Virus record (IMG/VR): IMGVR_UViG_3300028835_001335
Span: 1-49,250 of that record
Strand: one strand, 5' to 3'
Source of the DNA: a virus
Length of the DNA: 49,250 nt
This document shows positions 16,093 to 24,350 of this stretch, piece after piece. Every line of letters begins with the position of its first letter. Positions within the stretch are counted from its first letter, which is position 1. Made by a program: the position numbers and the translations under genes. The notes beneath the pieces were generated by a model. It was not told the DNA's origin and searched no databases. It was given only the letters and a program-made list of their open reading frames with translations.

Positions 16093-16338
16093 ATGGCGGT
16101 AAGTAGAAGAGAGAGGCTGGCGGCGCTGGCGCACCAACAGTGGTCAGGGTGGATGCAATACCTGTTCAAGAAGTGTATCCATAATGAGGATGGCACTGTC
16201 ACAATCCCGGCCTGGGCAGCCAAGAGATGGAATCGCCAAGCCAGTATGCTCTATGATGATTTGCCAGAGCGTGAAAAGGAGAGCGACAGGCGCGAAGCTG
16301 ACGAGGTGATAAGAATAATTAAAAAGGAATTGCCATAA
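16093..16338 (+). CDS. Conserved small phage protein (81 aa)
   Basis: This contains QQWSGWMQYLFKKC, EDGTVTIPAWAAKRW and PEREKESDRREADEV. I know this pattern from many unrelated phages as a small conserved protein without an assigned function, often near tail or lysis genes or in early regions. Here it is embedded between neck genes and overlaps the following start. Confidence 0.75.
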   Translation: MAVSRRERLAALAHQQWSGWMQYLFKKCIHNEDGTVTIPAWAAKRWNRQASMLYDDLPEREKESDRREADEVIRIIKKELP

Positions 16339-16763
16339 TGGCGACGCGCAAAGCGGCACGCGAGACACTGGTGGCGGTATTGAAAGCGGCGATGACCTCC
16401 TGCGAGGAGGTCAACGGCTATTTCAAATCAGACCCAGGCGGGCAGTCGCCGGTGTTGTGCGTCCACAGCCTGAGCACGATGTCGACGGCGATGAGTTTCC
16501 GGGGCAACCGCGCAACCTATGGCTTCGACATCATCGTATATGTCCGGCGCTCAGGAACAGGCATCACAGAAGCCACGGCGGAGGACACACTGGACGACGT
16601 GGCGCGTCAACTCTACGAGGCGGTGGAGGCCAACGGTTGCAACGCAATCTGGCAGAGCTTGTCGTACTCAGAACCCAGCACGGCGTTGCCGGTTGACATC
16701 GGCGGCGTCCCGTACTGGATGGAGGTGACCAGCCTGGCAATGGAGGTGATGAGTAGTGGATAA
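16338..16763 (+). CDS. Tail terminator / tail completion protein
   Basis: The 141-aa alpha/beta protein sits in the position of the tail terminator. The pattern is an N-terminal helix, a beta-strand YGFDIIVYV, a helix around TEATAEDTLDDVARQLYEAV and then strands near the end, which fits the gpU / SPP1 gp17 fold that caps the tail tube. It lies immediately before two small genes and the major tail protein. Confidence 0.7.
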   Translation: MATRKAARETLVAVLKAAMTSCEEVNGYFKSDPGGQSPVLCVHSLSTMSTAMSFRGNRATYGFDIIVYVRRSGTGITEATAEDTLDDVARQLYEAVEANGCNAIWQSLSYSEPSTALPVDIGGVPYWMEVTSLAMEVMSSG

Positions 16764-16959
16764 ATACAGAGTGCTGGCGCGCATCTGGCACACCGGCGAT
16801 GAGTGCTACTACGACGCCGGCCAGAATGTAACGATGACCCATCTGGCCGAATTTCAAATCGACCGGCTCATAGCGCAAGGCGTGATTGAGCCAGTAGAAA
16901 CTAAGCGCAAGAAACAGGAGGTAAAACAGCATGGCGACACTGACAGTACAGAACATTAG
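16756..16959 (+). CDS. Small hypothetical protein (67 aa)
   Basis: A GTG start overlaps the preceding gene by 8 bases, with AGGTGATG upstream as a ribosome-binding site. The product has WHTGDECYYDAGQNVTM and a helical HLAEFQIDRLIAQG segment and ends in a Lys/Gln-rich tail. It resembles short proteins with a Mu gp36/FluMu-like style placed before tail tube genes. The function is unknown. Confidence 0.6.
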   Translation: MDKYRVLARIWHTGDECYYDAGQNVTMTHLAEFQIDRLIAQGVIEPVETKRKKQEVKQHGDTDSTEH

Positions 16960-17260
16960 TCTGGCGGGTATTACGCCCAGCCTGACGGCGGCAGCGGCGG
17001 CTGGTGACGAGTTCGCAAACACCGGCGATACGTTCCTGCAAATCAAAAACGCCGGTTCAGAGATCACCCTGACCGTCGAGACGCCCGCCAAGATCGAAGG
17101 CATCGATATTGCCGAGATCACCGTCACTATCCCGGCCACGACCGGCGATAAATTGGTTGGGCCGTTCGATCCGGCGATATTCAACGCCAGCACGGGACGG
17201 GTGGTCGTGACGTACAGCAGCGAGACGAGCATCACCGTCGGCGCGTTCAAACTGAGATAG
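16931..17260 (+). CDS. Beta-rich small virion protein (109 aa)
   Basis: This Ig-like protein has TLTVQNISLAGITPSLTAAA at the start, VTIPATTGDKLVGPF in the middle and VVVTYSSETSITVGAF at the end. Such proteins usually decorate capsid or tail. An AGGAGG site is 9 nt before ATG. The gene overlaps the previous one by 29 bases and lies just before the major tail protein. Confidence 0.65.
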   Translation: MATLTVQNISLAGITPSLTAAAAAGDEFANTGDTFLQIKNAGSEITLTVETPAKIEGIDIAEITVTIPATTGDKLVGPFDPAIFNASTGRVVVTYSSETSITVGAFKLR

Positions 17261-17270
17261 GAGGTAGAAC

Positions 17271-17720
17271 ATGGCACAGACAACAGCAGGAATTGGTTTT
17301 GGAGATTGCAAAGTTGAAGGCTCGCCCGACAACTCTAACTGGACAGATTTTAGTGGCTTTGCGACCAGCGTGGCCGTAGACGGCGGCGAACGAGCAACCG
17401 GCGTCAAGTACACTTTTGATGGTGATACGGCTATCCTGCGCAGCGCCAAGCGCGGGCCGCTGACTGTCACGGTGAGCGTTGCGTACACCGAGGGCGCAGC
17501 CGGGCCGACCGAGGTCATCCGCGCTATCTACGAGGCGGGCAGCGATTACTATCTGCGCTGGTCTCCAAAAGGTGGCGACTCGGCGGAGTTCCTGTACACC
17601 ACAGATACAGGCGTGATCAAGAATCCGCTGTACCCAGGTGGCGAAGGGGAAAGTGGCGAGCCCGTGATGGTCGACATCGTGCTGGAGACACCGAAGGTTA
17701 CCAAGTCGGCGGTGGCGTAG
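17271..17720 (+). CDS. Major tail protein (tail tube)
   Basis: The 149-aa beta-sandwich-like protein opens with GIGFGDCKVEGSPDNSNWTD. It contains KYTFDGDTAILRSAKRGPLTVTV (recorded here as separate strands TFDGDTAIL and GPLTVTVSV) and sits directly before the frameshifted chaperone pair, the usual place of the tail tube subunit. An AGGAGG site supports strong expression. The stop overlaps the next start by three bases (GTAGTG). Confidence 0.82.
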   Translation: MAQTTAGIGFGDCKVEGSPDNSNWTDFSGFATSVAVDGGERATGVKYTFDGDTAILRSAKRGPLTVTVSVAYTEGAAGPTEVIRAIYEAGSDYYLRWSPKGGDSAEFLYTTDTGVIKNPLYPGGEGESGEPVMVDIVLETPKVTKSAVA

Positions 17721-18061
17721 TGGCCGATAAGTCAAAAGCGTTGAAGCCAGGCGAGTTCTACAACGAGGCATTAGACTGCCGCTTCACTCTACCTGAACCG
17801 TTTCGTCTGCGCCACGTCGAACAATACGAGATAGGGCGCGATGCAGCGAGAGCGGCGGGTGCACAGTTTGCACCGTCGATAAATTGGGCGGGCGCCTTGA
17901 AACTCGTCGAGGATTGGCAGTGTAAGGCACTTCCAGATCCGCAGCAGTTATCACCCGCCGACCTGGAGGACGTGCACGGCGCGGCGCTCCAGATCGTGAT
18001 GTGGGTCGGTAGTCAGGTCAGCGTCTACGTTCTATCCAAGCTCTACATCCCAAAAAACTAA
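17720..18061 (+). CDS. Tail assembly chaperone, short form (gpG-like)
   Basis: The GTG start overlaps the major tail stop. The 113-aa protein ends two codons after a slippery sequence and lies between tail tube and tape measure, the position of lambda gpG. It has helical segments such as LPEPFRLRHVEQYEIGRDA. It would coat the tape measure during tail assembly. A fraction of ribosomes should shift into the -1 frame and continue to 18354. Confidence 0.85.
   Translation: MADKSKALKPGEFYNEALDCRFTLPEPFRLRHVEQYEIGRDAARAAGAQFAPSINWAGALKLVEDWQCKALPDPQQLSPADLEDVHGAALQIVMWVGSQVSVYVLSKLYIPKN
18052..18058 (+). other. -1 programmed frameshift site (A AAA AAC)
   Basis: The 0-frame reads CCA AAA AAC TAA with the stop directly after the heptamer. 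Slipping back one base gives AAA CTA ATC and a continuous frame to 18354. A AAA AAC is one of the strongest known slippery heptamers. A GC-rich stretch (18065-18080, with partners GGCGGG and CCCGCCGCC at 18106 onward) could form a stimulatory structure a few bases downstream. Confidence 0.85.
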
Positions 18062-18354
18062 TCCTCGCGGCGGGTGACTGTGCGAAAGATGACAATTGCC
18101 CGCCGCCGAGGGAATTGATCGACGCCTGGCGTTGCAATAGATACCGTGCTCTACCTGAGCCCGGTGCATTGCGCGACCAGTTGGCCGGTGATATTGAGCG
18201 AATGGAGGCGGCAGAGACGGTATATGACGCCGTCTCCTCTTGGCGCAGGATGTTCTACGACGGCATAGGTGGTAGAGTCGGCCAGTGGCAGCGCACGCAT
18301 CGGCACTATTGGAAGATCACGCAACAGTGGATGAAATTGAGTGACGACTTATAG
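18059..18354 (+). CDS. Tail assembly chaperone, frameshift extension (gpT-like part)
   Basis: This is the -1-frame extension joined to the gene at 17720. It has no ATG of its own; the first candidate start is a TTG at 18115 lacking a good ribosome-binding site. The extension contains CNRYRALPEPGALRDQLAG and YDAVSSWRRM and ends in a tryptophan-rich helix (HRHYWKITQQWMKL). A G-GT fusion of about 211 aa is the standard way siphoviruses make the tape-measure chaperone. The end overlaps the tape measure start by 14 bases. Confidence 0.82.
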
Positions 18355-20569
18355 CCTCGACATCATCATCAAAGCGATAGACCAGGCCAGCGCCAACCTT
18401 AAGACGGTCGGCAGTTCGCTGGGCACGTTAGGGAAAGATGCGAACAATGCCGCCCAGGCCCTCCAGCCGCTTGGCGTTGGCTTGGCGGCACTGGGTGCTA
18501 CCGGCGCAGCGCTCATTGGCACAGCAGCGATGACAGCGGCGCGTGTTCAAGTCCTCGGCACAGTCCTCGAGACGGTTGGCGGAAATGCTGGCTATAGTGC
18601 AATTGAACTGGCCGGCTTTGAAGCCAGCCTCATGGCATCGGGCATCACCGCCGGCGCTTCCCGTCAGGCGCTCATCCAGATGGCGCAGGCCGAGATAGAC
18701 CTATCTCACTCTACAGATCTCGCACGACTGGCGCAAGATGCAGCAGTCATCGCCAACCTCAACTCCTCGGATGCCTATGAGCGCCTGATCACCGGTATTC
18801 AGCGCGGCCAGCCGATTCTCCTGCGCACGATGGGTATCACCGTGGACTTCCAAGGCGCTTACAAGAGAATGGCGGCGCAGTTGGGCAAGACCACGGCGGA
18901 ATTGACATCTAACGAAAAGATGCAAGCCCGCGTCAACGAGGTGATGAAGGCCGGTACGGCCATCTCTGGTGTCTACGAAGACGCGATGGGCGATGTGGGC
19001 AAGAAGCTTGGCTCGGTGAAGGGCGACATTCAGGATGCCGCCAATGCTCTAGGGCAGGCATATCTGCCAGCGATGGAAGGTGCAGTAGATGCCACGCGGG
19101 ATGCGCTAGATTGGTTTACCCAACTCGATGCAGGTACGCAAAGGAACATTGCGACCTTCCTGGGACTGGGCACGGCGGTGACGGGGACGGCGGGGGCTAT
19201 CATTCTTGCTACGCCGAAGATCATTCAAATGGGAAGCTCGGTGGCCACGCTGGCTGGCTTTGCCTCCAATACTGGCTTTGCATTGAAACTCTTGGGGGCA
19301 GGGGCAACTACATCTGGCCTGGGAATGGCGGGGGCTGCCGCATCGGCCATTGCGCTGGCCATTCCGCTGGCGGCGCTCGGTGTAATGGCAGGCGCTGCCT
19401 ACCTCGCCATAAGCAATTTGCACTATACTTCTGAACAGGCCGCCGGTTCGATGCGAGACTTTACAGATGTCAGTGCAATACTGAATCCTGAACTCGCATA
19501 TCTGCAAGAGACCACGGATGCCGCAGCAGGCAGTGCGCGCGATCTGTACGTAGAGACGGGCAACCTGGCTGATGGTTGGACAAGCCAATACTCACCGGCA
19601 CTAATAGAAGCGCGAACCTATACCGACGGCTGGGCTACCAGCATGGAACTGGCGAGCCAGCCGCTGGGAGAACTAGGCGAAAGGGTAGAGGACACGACCC
19701 GTCTGGTAAACGCACACATCAGCGAGATGGGCATGCTCGCAGAGGCGCTAGAGGGGCCGGTCTCCCAGGCTAACGAGCAATACACGGCGGAGCAAGTGAG
19801 AATAAGCCACGAACTTATCGAGGCTCGGAAGCGATTGAAAGAACTGGGCAAACAGCACGGCGATTACGACGATGAAATAGCAGAGACAGAGGCGACGCTG
19901 AAAAGCCTAGAAGGTGAGTTGGTAAGCCTGGACGCTCAACACCGCGCCGTGATGAATCAAGTCGTCTATGACATGATGATGGCCCGGCTCGCCACTGAAG
20001 GATGGACGAGCGCCGAAACAGAATTGGCAATAGAGACGGCGCGGGCAATGGGCATCATAGACGAGGAGACCTGGGCAGCAGCGACGAGTATGAACGGCGC
20101 GCTAGATAGTTTCGCTGATGGCGAGTCGGTAGATAATACGGTCAATGCCATTCTTGGCATCGGTGAGGAAATCAGCGGGCTTGGGCCAACAGCCGACGAG
20201 ATTGGTGCAGGCATCGGCGTTAGCTTGGAGGCGGGCGCAGAGGCAGGTATCACTGCCTTCGAAAAGGTAAACGCAGCGATCGCCGCCGTGCCAAAGACTA
20301 TTGACATCACCACTAATTACAGATCTACCGGTACGCCGCCTTGGGAGCAGCCTGGCGGTGGAGCGGAAGAGTATCAGCACGGCACGGACTATGTACCGCG
20401 CACGGGCTGGGCCTATCTGCACCGAGGCGAGGCCGTCCTACCGGCACAGGTAGCAGCACAGTATAGAGCCGGTGATACAAATATCAATCTTACCGCTAAC
20501 TACGCTCACCAGTCTGAGCGCCACCTGCGCGATGACGTGAGAATGATGCAACTTATGGCAGGAGCCTAA
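18341..20569 (+). CDS. Tape measure protein
   Basis: At 742 aa this is the longest helical protein of the tail module; tail length would be of the order of 100 nm if the usual ratio applies. It begins with DIIIKAIDQASANLKTVGSS, the standard entry of tape measure proteins. It has several Gly/Ala hydrophobic segments between residues 270 and 370 (for example VMAGAAYLAISNLHY) and a Gln/Glu coiled coil near 490-540. GTG start inside the chaperone gene. It ends in an acidic and basic mixed tail, joined to the distal tail gene by TAATGG. Confidence 0.9.
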   Translation: MTTYSLDIIIKAIDQASANLKTVGSSLGTLGKDANNAAQALQPLGVGLAALGATGAALIGTAAMTAARVQVLGTVLETVGGNAGYSAIELAGFEASLMASGITAGASRQALIQMAQAEIDLSHSTDLARLAQDAAVIANLNSSDAYERLITGIQRGQPILLRTMGITVDFQGAYKRMAAQLGKTTAELTSNEKMQARVNEVMKAGTAISGVYEDAMGDVGKKLGSVKGDIQDAANALGQAYLPAMEGAVDATRDALDWFTQLDAGTQRNIATFLGLGTAVTGTAGAIILATPKIIQMGSSVATLAGFASNTGFALKLLGAGATTSGLGMAGAAASAIALAIPLAALGVMAGAAYLAISNLHYTSEQAAGSMRDFTDVSAILNPELAYLQETTDAAAGSARDLYVETGNLADGWTSQYSPALIEARTYTDGWATSMELASQPLGELGERVEDTTRLVNAHISEMGMLAEALEGPVSQANEQYTAEQVRISHELIEARKRLKELGKQHGDYDDEIAETEATLKSLEGELVSLDAQHRAVMNQVVYDMMMARLATEGWTSAETELAIETARAMGIIDEETWAAATSMNGALDSFADGESVDNTVNAILGIGEEISGLGPTADEIGAGIGVSLEAGAEAGITAFEKVNAAIAAVPKTIDITTNYRSTGTPPWEQPGGGAEEYQHGTDYVPRTGWAYLHRGEAVLPAQVAAQYRAGDTNINLTANYAHQSERHLRDDVRMMQLMAGA

Positions 20570-21459
20570 TGGACTTAGACGTCATTGTCGGCGGTATAAT
20601 CTACAGCCTGAGCGATGGTACATATTGCCAACACCTGAGTCACGACGGCGTAGGTATGATGCCCTCGCACCGGCTCAGGCAGCGCGGGCCGATGCAACAC
20701 GGTGAAACCGACCTGGGCTTCCGTGGCGATCCACGCATCGTTCAACTGGCGCTGCTCATCGAGGGTACATCGCCGAGTAACTATTGGACGCGGCGCACGG
20801 CGTTGCTGAATCTATTTAAGCCGGGGAACGACCCACTCAAACTGCGCTTCACGTTAGATAACGGCGACGTGCGCCAGTTGGATTGTGAGTACATCGGTAA
20901 CATGAGTCTCGGAAGTCGGGAGAAGATGCGCTATACCCACGCCGTAGGAGTGATGCTGAGCGCCGCCAAGCCGGCATTCTACGATCCTACCGGCAAGAGC
21001 GTGGTGTTCGCACTGGGTGGCGGTGGTGCAGCGTTCGAGATACCGATGGCGATACCGCTCGATATCGGAGCCAGCACGTTAGATCAAACTGTAGTGATAG
21101 ATTACAGTGGCGCAGCGCGTTGGTTAGCCTATCCTTACCGCATCCGCATCGTTGGCCCGATCACCGACGCCATCGTGACCAACTTGGCCACGGACGAGAA
21201 ACTGGACTTCGACGGGGTCACGATAGGAGCGGGTGTTTACTACGACATAGACTGCCGCTATGGATACAAGACCATCGTGGATGATGGCGACACCAACAAA
21301 ATTGCTGACCTGACGAACGATAGCGACCTGGCAACCTGGCATCTGGGAGCAGACCCAGATGTGACGGGAGGCCTGAACGGTGTCCAGGTGAGTGGTTCGT
21401 CGGTGACGGCAGCGACTCAAGTTTACATTCATTGGTTCGATAAGTTTGTAGGAATTTAA
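20569..21459 (+). CDS. Distal tail protein (Dit-like)
   Basis: The 296-aa protein directly after the tape measure has the N-terminal pattern of Dit / phage tail family proteins: HRLRQRGPMQHGETDLGFRGDPRIV and then FKPGNDPLKLRF. A C-terminal beta-sandwich follows from residue 150. Dit forms the hexameric ring under the tail tube to which hub and fibres attach. Its stop overlaps on a shared TTAA with the stop of the leftward GIY-YIG gene. Confidence 0.85.
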   Translation: MDLDVIVGGIIYSLSDGTYCQHLSHDGVGMMPSHRLRQRGPMQHGETDLGFRGDPRIVQLALLIEGTSPSNYWTRRTALLNLFKPGNDPLKLRFTLDNGDVRQLDCEYIGNMSLGSREKMRYTHAVGVMLSAAKPAFYDPTGKSVVFALGGGGAAFEIPMAIPLDIGASTLDQTVVIDYSGAARWLAYPYRIRIVGPITDAIVTNLATDEKLDFDGVTIGAGVYYDIDCRYGYKTIVDDGDTNKIADLTNDSDLATWHLGADPDVTGGLNGVQVSGSSVTAATQVYIHWFDKFVGI

Positions 21460-22133
21460 GGGGTCTTAGTCCACTTTTTATGAGATGGGCGTATACCGCG
21501 ATGAACTTTTACCATTGCGCTGGGGTCTAGGTCATATTGGGAGCAAAAGTTAGAGAGATGTTCAACTTCGACAATCTCACCAGATGGGGAACGAAAAGAG
21601 TAAGGGCCATAATAGCGGCGCTTGCCAATCATGCGCTGACGATCAACCTCCCAAGATTGCTTGATCTGTTTGCTCTTTCTCGCCCGACGCGTTGGCGTCC
21701 AAGCCCTTTTGAGCGTTTCAGAAAACTGGCGCTGACGCTCTTTGGACCATGCCGCTCTTGTCCTAGAATTATTCCTAGCACCGCGCTCAACCGATTCAGC
21801 GGGCATAATCAGTCCTGCATGGCTAAAGGCGCTTGGGCAGCGATTATAGAGAGGTATGCCATTCTCTTTGAACCTATCTATCCAATATTGCTCACGTTCA
21901 TGGACATCTTCAAAAACATTCTCGATCATCACAAAGCAAAAAGCGTCTTCACTGTATTCATCCCAATCCTGTTGGAGCGAGGGATTGCCATTTGTACCCT
22001 TGCGAAGTTTACACTTGTGTTCGGCCCATCTGCGCCCAAGGCTTCTGGGAGTTCCACCTACATAACGTGTACCATTGACAATGTTTAGGATCATGTATAC
22101 ACCTGGGTCTGACATCTTCATCATAGCCTCCAT
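21456..22133 (-). CDS. GIY-YIG homing-type endonuclease
   Basis: The 225-aa protein has GVYMI at residues 11-15 and RYVGG at 23-27, which are the GIY and YIG halves. Arg 34/35 follow in SLGRRW, and a catalytic Glu lies in the HEREQYW helix (about 79-81). The C-terminal half is basic with SEVERGARNNS-like and RRARKSKQIKQSW segments, typical of the DNA-binding part of Seg/homing nucleases. It is inserted antisense within the tail operon, carries its own promoter at 22151-22179 and a GGAGG site. Its ends abut the neighbours exactly, as expected for a free-standing selfish gene. Confidence 0.88.
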   Translation of the reverse strand: MEAMMKMSDPGVYMILNIVNGTRYVGGTPRSLGRRWAEHKCKLRKGTNGNPSLQQDWDEYSEDAFCFVMIENVFEDVHEREQYWIDRFKENGIPLYNRCPSAFSHAGLIMPAESVERGARNNSRTRAAWSKERQRQFSETLKRAWTPTRRARKSKQIKQSWEVDRQRMIGKRRYYGPYSFRSPSGEIVEVEHLSNFCSQYDLDPSAMVKVHRGIRPSHKKWTKTP

Positions 22134-22150
22134 AGATATAGGATGTCCAT

Positions 22151-22179
22151 ATTATACCACGGGTGGGGAGGATTAGCAA
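22151..22179 (-). promoter_or_regulatory. Promoter of the GIY-YIG gene
   Basis: The minus strand shows TTGCTA (22179-22174), a 17-nt spacer and TATAAT (22156-22151), with the ATG at 22133 about 11 bases after the predicted start. It overlaps the Shine-Dalgarno site of the rightward fibre gene, so the two strands could interfere. Confidence 0.7.
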
Positions 22180-23250
22180 ATCGCTGAAAAATCTTTGATG
22201 TGGACTACGGGCGCAACCGGTGACGGTGCAACCGCTTATACACAAGCAGAGGTCATCCGCTGGCTACGCCAAACCTTCATTGGCGATGATGATGAAGGCG
22301 TGCACAAAGACTATCTCAATGAACTTGTAACAACTGGTGCAACTTCGCCAGTAGCGACGAATACTGGCGCAGCCAATGTGCATGGCTTTCCCTACTGGAA
22401 TACTACCAGCAAGGACACTGCCATCCCCACACCCTCCGGCAACACGCGCATCGACCGCCTGGTGCTGCGTGCAGGCTGGGCGGCGCAGACTACGCGGATA
22501 ACGCGCATCGCTGGCACAGAAGGTGCGGGTGCTCCCGCCATCGTGCAAACCGACGGCACGACCTGGGACAATAAGCTCTACCAGGTCAGCATCACGACCG
22601 GCGGTAACATCACTTTGACGGACGAGCGGGAGTTCTTGCATCCGAATATTGCCGTTGATGGCGACATGCTGGACGACGACGCGGTGGACAGCCAGCACTA
22701 CGTTGACGGTTCAATTGACAAGGTGCACCTGGCTGCCGACATCGTGGACGGTACGAAGATTGAGGATGATGCAGTAGACTCTGAGCATATTGTCACTGGC
22801 GCGGTAGACCTGGCGCACATGTCGCCAAACTCAGTAGATAGCGATCAATATGTGGATGGTTCGATTGACCTGGCGCACTTGTCCGCCGACTCAGTAGATG
22901 ACACGAAAGCGGGCAACCGTGTGCCACAGTTCTACCGGCGGCAGGGCGGCGAGGCTACCGGGTGGCTACTTCATGGTACGACGACCTATACACCTGGAGC
23001 CGTGAGAATGCAGGCCGGTTGTATTCGATGGACCGGCGGGGCGGCCTCTTCGGGATATATTGCAGTTACATTTCCAGTAGCATTTAGTTATGATCCGCTA
23101 GTCTTTGCAACCCATTATTACATTGACTCGCGGGCTATATGTATAGTTATGACTACAGGTACAAGTGGCTTGACTATCTACTGGCAAGATGCTGCTAGCG
23201 CCACCTATACTTCCTTGGATTTCTTCTGGCTTGCCATCGGCCCTGAGTAA
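22180..23250 (+). CDS. Tail fibre protein, probable ATC start
   Basis: The protein carries a stalk of repeats: D-DAVDSQHYVDGSID, D-DAVDSEHIVTGAVD and NSVDSDQYVDGSIDL, about 20 residues each. This is a typical trimeric fibre shaft, followed by a beta-rich tip from residue about 240 ending in FFWLAIGPE. The best ribosome site (GGGGAGG, 22165-22171) is 8 nt before an ATC codon at 22180, giving (M)AEKSLMWTTG. The in-frame TTG at 22195 and ATG at 22198 lack a site. A stop at 22174 excludes earlier starts. It probably attaches to the distal tail complex. Confidence 0.75.
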   Translation: MAEKSLMWTTGATGDGATAYTQAEVIRWLRQTFIGDDDEGVHKDYLNELVTTGATSPVATNTGAANVHGFPYWNTTSKDTAIPTPSGNTRIDRLVLRAGWAAQTTRITRIAGTEGAGAPAIVQTDGTTWDNKLYQVSITTGGNITLTDEREFLHPNIAVDGDMLDDDAVDSQHYVDGSIDKVHLAADIVDGTKIEDDAVDSEHIVTGAVDLAHMSPNSVDSDQYVDGSIDLAHLSADSVDDTKAGNRVPQFYRRQGGEATGWLLHGTTTYTPGAVRMQAGCIRWTGGAASSGYIAVTFPVAFSYDPLVFATHYYIDSRAICIVMTTGTSGLTIYWQDAASATYTSLDFFWLAIGPE

Positions 23251-23252
23251 TA

Positions 23253-24350
23253 ATGACCGCATCCTACAAACTCCGCCTCCATTCCGCCGCCGGCGCATTG
23301 ATCGCCGAAGTGACCGACTTCTCGGAACTGAGTTACACGAAGCGAGTCAACGCGCCCGGCATGCTCACGTTCAAGATGAGTGAAGATCACGCGGCGGTGG
23401 CGCTGCTGGAGAACCGCAGCCAGGTGGAGGTACACCGGCGTAACCAAGACCTGGGCATCGACTGGTACTGTGATTTTTATGGTCTCTATCTCGACCAGCA
23501 CCACGCCTACACTGACCGGGGCGTCTTCACTGCCAATTGCCCCGGCCAGATGTGGCTTCTCGGTACGCGCATCGCAGCCTGGTATGCTAGTACTGCCAAT
23601 CGTACCAAATTTACCAGCGACCCCGCTGAAACGATAATGAAGACGCTGGTGGATTATAATGCCTGCGCCAATGCCACTACCGGCAACGGGCGACAGCGTG
23701 ACGGTGCGATCACGGGATTGAGCATCCAGGCCGACGGCGCAAACGGTAGCACGCTCGACTGGAATTGCGCGTGGAAGAACCTACTCACAGAATTGCGGGC
23801 GCTGGCACTGGTGGCCGGCGGGGACTTCGATCTCATCAAGACAGCAGCACAGGCCTGGGAGTTCCGCTGGTACACCGGCCAGCGAGGGACGGACAGAAGC
23901 GCGACTGTGACGTTTGCGCTGGGATATGGCAACCTGGCAAATCCATATTATCGCCACAATCGCATCGGCGAGAAGACAGCGGCCATAGTCGGCGGGCAGG
24001 GCGAGGGCAGTAGTCGTGATATAGTGATTCGCACCGGCGATGACTATGCCGCCGGTAACGATGTGGAAGTATTCGTAGATGCGCGCGGGTATTCGACGAC
24101 GGCAGGCTACAACGCAGCAGGTGATAAGCGACTAGATGAATTACAGGCGCGTGATGAGTTTGGCTTCGACGTGGTACAGACAGAAGCCTGCCTCTATGGC
24201 GCCGTGGCGGCGGGCGGTCATTACGAATTGGGCGACTTGGTGACGGCGCGGGCGTTCGGCATCGAGAGGACGCATAAGTTCATCGCCGTGACCGTCGCGC
24301 TGGACGCGGACGGCAATGAGACGATCGACCTGGAGACAGCGACGCAATGA
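23253..24350 (+). CDS. Tail hub protein, Gp37-like (Tal) family
   Basis: The 365-aa protein matches the pattern of the siphovirus ReqiPepy6 Gp37-like family. It starts with the beta-rich YKLRLHSAAGALIAEVTDFS, has VNAPGMLTFKM and RRNQDLGIDWYCDFYG, and finishes with a C-terminal domain with GDLVTARAFGIERTHKF. Members form the tail tip hub under Dit and connect to fibres. It is located between the two fibre genes and overlaps the next start (ATGA). Confidence 0.85.
   Translation: MTASYKLRLHSAAGALIAEVTDFSELSYTKRVNAPGMLTFKMSEDHAAVALLENRSQVEVHRRNQDLGIDWYCDFYGLYLDQHHAYTDRGVFTANCPGQMWLLGTRIAAWYASTANRTKFTSDPAETIMKTLVDYNACANATTGNGRQRDGAITGLSIQADGANGSTLDWNCAWKNLLTELRALALVAGGDFDLIKTAAQAWEFRWYTGQRGTDRSATVTFALGYGNLANPYYRHNRIGEKTAAIVGGQGEGSSRDIVIRTGDDYAAGNDVEVFVDARGYSTTAGYNAAGDKRLDELQARDEFGFDVVQTEACLYGAVAAGGHYELGDLVTARAFGIERTHKFIAVTVALDADGNETIDLETATQ

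Noticed and set aside
18115-18354. Independent gene starting at TTG 18115
   Set aside because: The frame is open back to the slippery site and there is no good ribosome site at 18115; a frameshift extension explains it better.
19111-19434. Overlapping frames in the tape measure and other structural genes
   Set aside because: Long alternative frames on both strands (for example at 3274-3981, 5793-6371, 26582-27292) have no ribosome sites, no motif and lie wholly within well supported genes.
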